From contig JADGJH010000487.1 of assembly GCA_027596945.1 (NCBI GenBank), positions 1 to 17,912 on the forward strand: a DNA stretch of 17,912 nt, written 5' to 3'. The position numbers and the translations under genes were made by a program. A model generated the notes under the pieces. The model was not told the origin of the DNA, made no database searches, and was given only the letters and a program-made list of their open reading frames with translations. Positions 10,182 to 17,912 of this stretch are shown here, one piece after another. The DNA is from Physocladia obscura (Eukaryota; Chytridiomycota; Chytridiomycetes; Chytridiales; Chytriomycetaceae). How positions within the stretch are numbered: the first letter of the stretch is position 1; each line of letters opens with the position of its first letter.

Positions 10182-12954
10182 ATGGGGAGTGAAACCAAAG
10201 TGAGCAGTGAAGTCAGCAGTGACGCTGCATCCGACTCCGAACAATCCGGCCGTATGTCTCGTCCACAAACAGTAGATCACAGCAAGTATCCTGTCTTTGG
10301 CGGATCTTATATGCTCATCAAGTATGCCGCTGTTTTTGTGATCTGCTCTTTGTTAACAACATGTTTTTTTTTCGCTTGGATCTGATCTGTGACTGCCTGC
10401 GTTTCGCAGAACTATTGGCCAGGGCGAATTCGGCAAAGTCAAACTCGCCGTTAATATAAATACTCAGCAGCAGGTAGACCAAGTTTTAATCTTGGGCAGG
10501 CGGCTGTATTTCAAGTTTTCAGTCTGAAGACTGAAACATAGAAAAATTAGGTGGCGGTGAAGCTTACTAAGAAAACGCTGCTGAATAATGATCGTAAGGA
10601 ACGGCTATTGCGGGAGATCACCATTTTGCAGGTAATCGATTTGGAAAATGCCCCAATCGGCGCTGCTATTAAACGGTAAAAAACAATAACCACCAGTCGC
10701 TTAATCATCCATATATCCTCAAGACATATGAAGTTATAGAAACAGATGGATATATTGGAATTATAATGGAACCCTGCATGGGTTTGATTTCTCTTATCTC
10801 GTTTTTTACCCTCCTTCTGATATTTCACTTAGGTCGTGAGTTGTTTGAATATATTGTTCGACGTAACTATCTTCCTGAGCCTGAAGCTGTAAAGTTTTTC
10901 GCTCAAATCGTTGTCGGTGTTTCATATTTGCACAGCGTTGGGATCGTTCACCGGGATTTGAAATTGGTACCCACTTAAAATTCACAGCTTAGCTATTGCT
11001 AATTTGTTATCCCTTGCTTTCAATCATAGGAAAACATTCTTTTAGATTCAAATCAAAATATTGTTATTGCTGATTTCGGGTTTGCAAGTCAGACAGTTAG
11101 AAACAACAGCGAGCTGTTGGAAACAAGCTGTGGATCCCCCGCTTATGCAGCGCCAGAACTTGTTCTAAAGGATGTAATATTAGTCATCAATAATTTTAGA
11201 TTTTATTTTATATTAAGCATTTTTTTTTTTCAGAGTTATTCTGGAGTTGCTGCTGATATCTGGAGTTGCGGTGTGATATTGGTGCGATTTCATTTTTTCT
11301 AAGTGTAAAATTTTTGATAAATTCGATTAGTACTCAATGCTCGCCGGATATTTGCCTTTTGACGACGATCCCAGTAATCCTGATGGCGCAAACATTCATC
11401 TCTTATATCAGTATATTATGAGCGCTAAACCGCAATATCCAGATTACTTGAGTGCAGATGCAAAAGATTTAATTGGAATGATGCTGGTTACGGATCCAGA
11501 TAAACGAGCTGGTCTGGCAGACGTTATGGGTCATTCATGGCTGGCCCCTGCTGTTGAAATTTTTGAAGAAGAACTGGTCAGACGAAAGGTATATTGCATT
11601 TTTCTCAAGAGAATATTCTGATTTAAACAATTAGCAACTTATGGGAATCTCTGAAGAAGAAGAGACGGTGGACGTACTTTTCGATGCTCCGCCGCAAAAT
11701 GACTCTCTCGATATCCAATTCGCCATGGACGGAAGTGTTCCTTCAGTGAATGCTTCATCTGATAATACTCTCCCACAACCAAATAATGAAGTTGAACCTC
11801 AAAGTATGACGCAGCCAACGTTTTTCCCATTTCATTCGCGTATTTCTTCAGAAAATTTGGCTGGCGAAGCAGACCAGTTTGAACATCTGTTGGATGAAAC
11901 GCATGAACCAATGCGTTCTGCATCCGCTGAAGTTCCAGTGGCGCCAATTTCCAATGGGCTAGTTCCCATACCAAGAGCAAGTTTTCCTCAATTGGCCAGT
12001 GATGCTCGTTTTGTTAGTTTCTCAACAGACACTCCTGACAATGCATCAAAGCAATCTGAGAAAAATGGCAAGCAGACGAATGGATTTACAACGATGTTTC
12101 GTCAAGGCACAAATCACACGACTGCAAGCAGTGTAAACGATGCGTCTCTTGCCGCTAGCGACTATAACTCTCGACATGAAAAAGGGTCGCGAAAACTCAA
12201 GCTTCACAGCAATAGAGCTCTTATCGATAAGCGTGCATTAAGTTCTCGAGATGTGGACGAGTTGTTTGACGATCTTGAAAGTGTGTTTTCACGACGATTT
12301 GGAATGGATCTGGATAATGATGGCGTCAAATCTGGAGAATATAAATTGAAGTTTACTCAACCTGGAATGATTACGACTCCTGGTAGTGTTGAGGGACATG
12401 AAAAGGTTGGTGGTGATCTGGCATCGTCTCGTGGAGGCGTTGTTGTTGATTTACAAGCACTTGCGCGCTCGTCACCAGAATTGGTGAAAATTTGCAAAAG
12501 CTTGGAAGAAAGTATAAAAAATGCTGAAAAAGTTCGTTTGGATTCAAGCACGGCAAAAGCATTGAGTAAAGCGGTTAAAAGTAGGGCTCATGGTGTTGGA
12601 GGAATTTTCCCATGGATTACAAAGAGGCTGCAATATGTTAGCAATTACGGACTAAACTACAATAAGGGATTCAGTCGGACAAATATTGTACTTCCAGGTC
12701 CAGTTTCTGTGAAACGTAACTCTGTTTATGCGCCATCTCCGGATTTCTATGTAGAAGAAAATGGCTCTTTTGAATCATCAACGGGTGTCGTGCGGTTTTT
12801 TGATGAAGTAACTTTCGAAGTAGAAATATTCAAGGTCAAAAATATGCCAGATACTAATGTGGTCGAATTTAAGAGAATTCGTGGTGATATCTGGGAATTT
12901 AAGAGCATTTACAATCGGCTCATTTCAGAGTTGCCGCTTGACAATGAGTATTGA
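10182..12954 (+). CDS. KIN4: CAMK-type Ser/Thr kinase with KA1 tail, Kin4/Ppk9-like
   Basis: Exons are 10182-10321, 10410-10473, 10551-10631, 10697-10781, 10833-10966, 11030-11173, 11234-11281, 11331-11588 and 11635-12954, giving 757 aa in frame. The kinase domain covers about residues 43-305: glycine loop GQGEFGKV (50-57), VAVK with K72, helix-C E90, HRDLKLEN with D165, DFG with D183, activation segment with T200 before [11 protein letters not shown], then a DIWSCGVIL helix. The line [17 protein letters not shown] is typical of the fungal Kin4/Ppk9 group. A long Ser/Asn-rich linker (about 310-690) leads to a C-terminal KA1-like domain ([19 protein letters not shown], about 729-747), known in MARK/Kin1/Gin4 kinases to bind acidic membrane lipids. 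Yeast Kin4 works in the spindle position checkpoint; that role is not shown here. All catalytic residues are present. T200 is a likely site for an upstream kinase. Start: AAA-ATG at 10182, about 45 residues before the domain. Confidence 0.93.
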
Positions 12955-13165
12955 GGGAAATTTTCACATTCAATCATTATATCTTTTGTTATTGTTTCTT
13001 CCTATATTTTTACTTCTACTTTTTTTTTTTTCCTTCTTTTTGTCCTTTGATAACTTTTTCATTCTTGCCTTTCCCCACTTTTTGCTGAGAAAACAAGAAC
13101 CCAAATCTATGGGATTTTTTCATCTTCTGCTTTTATTTTTGTAAAGATTTCAGGAGAATTTTGTT
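12955..13165. other. Convergent 3' spacer between kinase and Swi6-like gene
   Basis: This is a 211-bp T-rich spacer shared by two 3' ends. On the minus strand an AATAAA lies at 13137-13132, about 30 nt past the Swi6-like stop. No gene is seen. Confidence 0.6.
13132..13137 (-). promoter_or_regulatory. Possible poly(A) signal of the Swi6-like gene
   Basis: AATAAA on the minus strand, about 30 nt downstream of the stop at 13168-13166. The distance is normal for a 3' end signal. Confidence 0.4.
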
Positions 13166-14860
13166 TTAGTCTTCATCTTTATTTTTCAACCAATCAACCA
13201 ATGGATCAATTAAAGAATTTACACTATCCAACGGAACGGCAAAGCTTGCTGAAAATATCAATTTACAAAGTTGTTCGTTGTCTCCATCGCCACTACCTTG
13301 ATTGTAATTATCTATTTGCTGTAGCAGACTGTCTTCTTCAATGTCCATTTTATCAATTAAAGCTGCTAGTGAGTTGCTTTTTTTACAAGAGTCGTTATAA
13401 GTATCAAGAACCTTATTGTCACTTGTAGTAGTAACAAAAGAAGATTCTATAAGATGGGAAATATGCCGCTGTGCTATTTCAAAATCACTGTGTTGCTTTC
13501 TAAGGTTAGATAATACAGTATCAAGTTTCCTGATTCTGGCTTTCATGGCAGAAGCTGCAGCAGAAGCACGAGACGTTTCAGTGAGAAGATGGGCACACCG
13601 TTTCTTGAGAGTAGTGCGCTGGCGAGTTAGAGATTCAATAGCGGCAGTCGAATCTTGTAGAGAAGAAAGGTTAGATTGCTGAGCAGTAATATGTGCTGTG
13701 TGTATATTCGAAATAGTTGATTCGATTGCTTAAATAAAAAAACAAACAACAGAATGGATTAAAATAAGCCAATTAAATTTTAAAACTTGGGTAACTATTA
13801 TAACTCACTGGCCATGGCAGATAAACTAAGCTCTTGCAATGACGCGAGAGATGGAGGTTCAACAATTGAATCGGCAAAGCCGTCAAAATCGACGAGATGA
13901 TGATGAAGATGAGAATGAGAATTTCCCAGCAAATTTGGAGGTATCAGCAGAGAAACATGATTGCTGGCGACGTTGAGCATTCTCGGCGAAAGCGAAAGTG
14001 GGACGGCAGTGTCGGAAGCAGCATTTAAATTTAGCAAAGCATTCAAGTCCAAATCCAGTGGAGTGATTCCGGCATTATTTTTGATACTAGTGGAAGCATT
14101 CATTTCGACGGCTAAGACAGCAGCAATTGCTTGGTCAGCAACCCGGCATGCAACGTGGAGCGGAGTGTCGCCATTCGCATCTTGCGCGTCGACATTGATA
14201 TTAATATTGAGACTGGGACTGGAATTGAAGCTCTGACTATTGCCGAGAGTAACATTTTGACTTTGACTTCGATTGATTTGATTCTGTTTTGCTTTTGCAA
14301 ATGAAGCGACGTAAAACCGCGCAGCCCCGACGCGACGCCGCACTTTTGCACCAAGAACAGCGTGATGTAATGCTGTACGGCCGTGGTGATCGCGAGCGTT
14401 AAAATCAGTGCCAGATTCTGATAAGCTACTGTTATTGTAGTATTTTGAATTATTGTTTTTTATTTGCCTGCATATTAATGCAAACCATGATAGGTAAATA
14501 CTTGCCGCAGTTGTTCATCAAACGTTCCCCGCTCATACGCGCGCGTATCCATCACGGCTCGCATCAGAGGCGTTTCGCCCAAATGGTTTGTCGTTTGAGC
14601 TGCCGCAACTGAAAATCCACGGCCAGCCATAGCTGCCCAATGAGCTACAGTATTGCCCTGATGCAATTGTTTTATGTGTTTTGCATGTTGTAGTTTGCAG
14701 TTGTTGTGTCAAGTTTTGTTCACCCAAATTAACCTTGCAAGCTAACCTCCGAGTCAACGGCAGTTAAAATATGCTGCTCAGCTTGCCGTACTTCCGTTTC
14801 TTCATCATCGCTGCTTTCATCTTGGAATACTTTTCGTGCAATCTTAACTAGAGTTCTCAT
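13166..14860 (-). CDS. SWI6: Swi6/Cdc10-like ankyrin subunit of the G1/S (MBF/SBF) factor
   Basis: Exons, 5' to 3', are 14860-14747, 14657-14486, 14417-13809 and 13728-13166, giving 485 aa in frame. In yeasts this family forms the non-DNA-binding half of MBF/SBF, which controls G1/S genes. Ankyrin repeats: VDSEGNTVAHWAAMAGR (about 36-51), LGETPLMRAVMDTRAYERGTF (65-84, family hallmark), RDHHGRTALHHAV (104-116), then DANGDTPLHVACR and NNAGITPLDL after a Ser/Asn-rich insert. A helical, probably coiled-coil region follows (about 300-400), then the C-terminal LCKLIFSASFAVPLDSVNSLIDPLVDWL, like the heterodimerisation tail of Swi6/Mbp1. The N-terminus is only 36 acidic residues before the first repeat, so the APSES/KilA-N domain (present in Mbp1/Swi4, degenerate in Swi6) is missing. 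The upstream gene ends 91 bp away, leaving no room for it. The first ankyrin repeat also looks shortened. Mbp1-type membership cannot be excluded. Confidence 0.85.
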
Positions 14861-14938
14861 TTGTTAAGAAAAAATTTCAATGTTCAATTCGCGTCTGAAA
14901 AATAGTGGCATGGAGCTTTTGGTTGTTTAAATCAGTAA

Positions 14939-14944
14939 TTTATT
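14939..14944 (-). promoter_or_regulatory. Possible poly(A) signal of meckelin
   Basis: AATAAA on the minus strand, 7 nt after the meckelin stop at 14954-14952. The next start codon (Swi6-like, 14860) lies about 80 bp further on, so a signal this close would suit the tight spacing. Confidence 0.35.
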
Positions 14945-14951
14945 TCCAAAT

Positions 14952-17912
14952 TCACACCAGAAACTTTCTGTCCAAAAGTATCTTGTTTGAAAGATTCAAT
15001 TCCCCAAAATGACATCTCACAAACACAAGAAATTTGTCAATTAAGAATACAATCAATGCTGCAGTTGGCACTGACTTTGCAGCAATATCTACGCTTATAA
15101 AAACTAGGGCATAAAAAATTAGAATACTTGGTTCAAGTCCATGGAGAAGAACCTGGGTGTATCCATATGGATCTGAAATAACAGAAGTTCGTTAAACAAA
15201 AGCTCTGGTTGAAATAGTTCACATCTGTTACCATTGAGAAAAACAGAACCCTGATAAACATCAGGAGTCGCACCAAACATTTTTTCTAAATACGTTTTTT
15301 CCCTTGTTGAGTACTGGAACTCTTTGAAATTCTAAAAAACAACCAGAAATATGTTTTAAAAAAGTTTTCATTGGAAAACAAACCTTGTCAAACAAACTAC
15401 ATAAAAACTTATTGACGGTTTGATATGCTGATACAGAAATTTCATCTGCACCTTTCATTTTTTTATTTAATCTCATATTTGCAGCCCTCATTTGAGAAAA
15501 TGGATCCTTTTTTTATCCTTGAATATTAATACAAAAAAGAGTTAAAAAGATTAATACCGCGGAAACAACAATCCCATAGATCTTATCATAAGTAGATCGT
15601 ACTTCTGGTGTTACGAAAATTTCAAAAACCTGTTGATCTGTTTGGTCTAATCCTCGTGCAGGAACCATATCATTCTGAACGAAAAGATTGAGAAATTAAG
15701 GTCTTTTCACAAAAGTGCAGACCTCTTCTTTTCTCAGGCTTTCATTGAGCTCTTTGACGTCAGTATCGGCAATCTGATGCACAGAACGACCATGAATATA
15801 ATATCCATGCCTCTTTTCGTCAAGAACGATAAGGCTAATATTAGAAACAGATAAAATATCAGCATATTGGAGAAACTTGTCGCGATAAAAACGGTCGTAA
15901 ATCAGATATCTCGCCATCATCTGTTTGAAACTAAATTAGTTTAAGCAGTTTATATTTCACATGAAAAAAATTTCAAAGTGCCCTGAACCTGGAGACACGC
16001 CATTAATATCCACAAAATTGAGTCAATTGCAAATATTAAAACAGGATTCCGCGTTTCTGGTTTTAAATTACTTATTACAGGCTGGGAGGTTGCCACATAT
16101 TGCAGTGCACATCCATCCAGTAAAAAGTACATCCAAACAAGCTGAAATTCGATGGAAACTTTGCGTAAACATTGAAGTGTGCGCCACTGATTAGCCATGA
16201 AAATTGTTCTCCAAATGCTAACCGGAGTGGGTTTAGTGTTGGTTGCAAAACTGGTGGCATCTTTTGTTGTATTGCTGCTGGTTGACATTTTACCGCGTGG
16301 TTTTTCCCAGTCAAAGAGGAAAATGTTAACCCGACATTGCGAATACACACGAACTGAAACATATACACCCTCAAAATATGGAATAAATTTAAAAAATGGC
16401 AAAATTGATTTAAAAAAATTCGCTCACTTGCACAATTGTTGCTGTTGCCAAAACGCATATAAATATATATATATTGGACGACTCCGTCGGTATCAAAAGA
16501 TACAGTGCACTTTGCCCCTTGTAAAACATCAACCAGTAGCCACAGACGCAAACGAGATACCAAAAATAAGTTGCACCAGCACAACCGCAAATATTAACAA
16601 TAGCCTGAGAAAAAATCTAGAAAGAGTAGAAATTACAAAGATTTGCCATGTTTTACGTCGACTTTAGTCAAGCAATTTTTTATACCTGGATATCAATTGA
16701 TTCTCCAGCAACAGTGTTTCGCTTTGACCATTTTAAAGTTCGAAATATTGCAGACAACAGAACGCAAGCAGTTCCCAGAGAGAAAAATATCTGCATTGAG
16801 TTCCAGAAATTCGTGAGATCCATGGCATAGTTCACTTGAAATGAAAACTATAATCGCGTTACAAAAATAATTATAAAAAAACTACACTCACTGGAATCGA
16901 AGCATAGATACTAGCATCGGTTTGATCAATGTAGCTGCTTACAGTTCGTTCAGCATATGTAATATCCATGATCGGCATCAATATTTTTCCCGAACTGCCA
17001 CTGTTCTGCATTATCCTAAAATCAAGTCCTAAATTTTAAAACACAGAAAAATTGAACAAAAAATTAACCTGAAAGAGATTGACGATGGAACTCGAATTAC
17101 TTTTAAAACACCACCAGATACTCCGCTGATATTTTCAATCAAAAAAAATCGCCTCACAAATACATTTCCGGCGTAATACATGCTGTAACCATACGTATTT
17201 TGAGGCATATTCAAAACCCTGACGGGTACAGGTAAGAATGCACCCGTATCATCAATCAAAACTAAAATGATGTTGGTATGTTAATTTTTTTTTAACCTGC
17301 AATTGTCACTCACATATATCGTAAAATGTTGTCTCAAATGTACTGTTCACTATATTTGCAATATTGATACTGCAGCTTGTTTGATAGTTATGCCCGACGA
17401 CTAACCAGGGCGTTTCAACAACGTCAGAATTACTGCAGAATGAAAATTGGTTTTTCAAGTATTGATAACCAAGAAACTGGCCGTTTGGGGAATATGCAGC
17501 CAGAACAAACTCCAGTGATCCCGTTCCCTTTTTTCAGGTTTAGTTAATTTACTTATATCAGGAGAGGTTTTTAAGATGCATACACCCGGGTTTTTGAGAT
17601 TTATTGTCACATTTGGTACAAGTTGTGCAATTGAGGATGGAATTTCATTATAATATAGCCATGGAAGTCCGATAGTTCTTCAAAATAAAATGCAAATGGT
17701 ATTTAATTTTAATTAGTGGAAAATGCTAAATTGATTACCTTTGAAATAGCTTTGAAACTGTTGAGTAACTGCGAGATTGCTGAATTTGAGAGAATAAAGA
17801 ACACGAGATTGTACTTGTATCATAAAACTGCATCGCACAAAGATTTCCAAGAATTTGGCACGCTGTCTCATCCCAATTATTCTAAAAAATATATATTTGG
17901 ATATTTGACAAA
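14952..17912 (-). CDS. TMEM67: Meckelin (TMEM67/MKS3), ciliary transition-zone protein, 5' partial
   Basis: Exons, 5' to 3', are 17881-17739, 17677-17584, 17527-17314, 17261-17069, 17015-16888, 16834-16686, 16616-16428, 16369-15989, 15920-15723, 15674-15558, 15506-15384, 15331-15232 and 15172-14952, giving 749 residues; 17912-17882 reads as the end of an intron. Matches to animal meckelin run throughout: WDETACQILGNLCAM, GLPWLYYNE, a transmembrane run with YWLMFYKGQS, FLFDWEKPRGK, VSIWRTIFMANQW, GYYIHGRSVHQIADTDVKELN, AYQTVNKFL, and the end KILLDRKFLV. About 250-300 residues of the Cys-rich N-terminus lie beyond the window (human protein 995 aa). Several hydrophobic segments fit a multi-pass membrane protein. 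Meckelin works in the transition zone at the base of the cilium/flagellum and is mutated in Meckel syndrome. Its presence points to a flagellated life stage. No disabling change is seen; the splice sites at 16887, 15507 and 17528 are weak. Confidence 0.95.

Noticed and set aside
11639..11980. Minus-strand open frame of 113 codons
   Set aside because: It is the shadow of the kinase linker exon, which is in frame with the catalytic domain and KA1 tail.
16458..16476. TA microsatellite in the minus-strand gene
   Set aside because: It is in frame inside a meckelin exon and codes part of a membrane segment; the run is short.
16605..16616. Alternative meckelin acceptor CTCAG at 16606-16605
   Set aside because: Using the TAG ending at 16617 instead adds four residues that make the length match animal meckelin between IDIQ and NICG.
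16197..16667. Plus-strand open frame of 156 codons
   Set aside because: It is antisense to well-matched meckelin exons and introns and shows no family features.
1..17912. Operon, CRISPR array, phage or other prokaryotic system
   Set aside because: Dense GT..AG introns and eukaryote-only protein families throughout exclude a prokaryotic origin; no regular spaced repeats were seen.

Overview
The window is nuclear DNA of an intron-rich, AT-rich eukaryote, most likely a zoosporic (flagellated) fungus of the chytrid or blastoclad type. Three of its genes are of fungal type: a Ubp2-like deubiquitinase, a Kin4/Ppk9-like kinase with a KA1 tail, and a Swi6/Cdc10-like ankyrin cell-cycle co-factor. It also carries meckelin (TMEM67/MKS3), a ciliary transition-zone protein that non-flagellated fungi are expected to lack. 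I assigned about 43 introns, mostly 44-130 nt with GT..AG ends. In all five genes the reading frame closes exactly across the exons I propose. The family assignments come from motifs recalled by eye; no search was run.

Layout. Positions 1-838 hold the broken remains of a helix-turn-helix (transposase-like) ORF on the minus strand, then the 5' flank of the first gene. Positions 839-3765 (+) are a ubiquitin-specific protease of the Ubp2 type in 8 exons. Positions 3766-4562 are AT-rich intergenic DNA. Positions 4563-10129 (+) are a very long paladin-like protein (14 exons, about 1581 aa) with three tandem PTP-like phytase/paladin modules, each with an intact C-X5-R loop. Only 52 bp later, 10182-12954 (+) is a Ser/Thr kinase (9 exons, about 757 aa) with a C-terminal KA1 domain. 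After a 211-bp convergent spacer, 13166-14860 (-) is a compact Swi6/Cdc10-like ankyrin protein (4 exons, about 485 aa) with no APSES/KilA-N region. Positions 14952-17912 (-) are the C-terminal three quarters of meckelin (13 exons, 749 residues visible), running off the right edge.

The genes do not form an operon or an obvious single pathway. They are ordinary, densely packed fungal genes: ubiquitin removal, phosphoinositide/inositol-phosphate-type phosphatase biology, mitotic kinase signalling, G1/S transcription and flagellum assembly. The points that most deserve a second look are the triplicated paladin, a 22-nt micro-exon, purine-rich 3' splice sites, a 31-nt putative intron, the loss of the APSES part of Swi6, and the 52-bp paladin-kinase junction. 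I saw no tRNA or rRNA gene, CRISPR array or intact mobile element.
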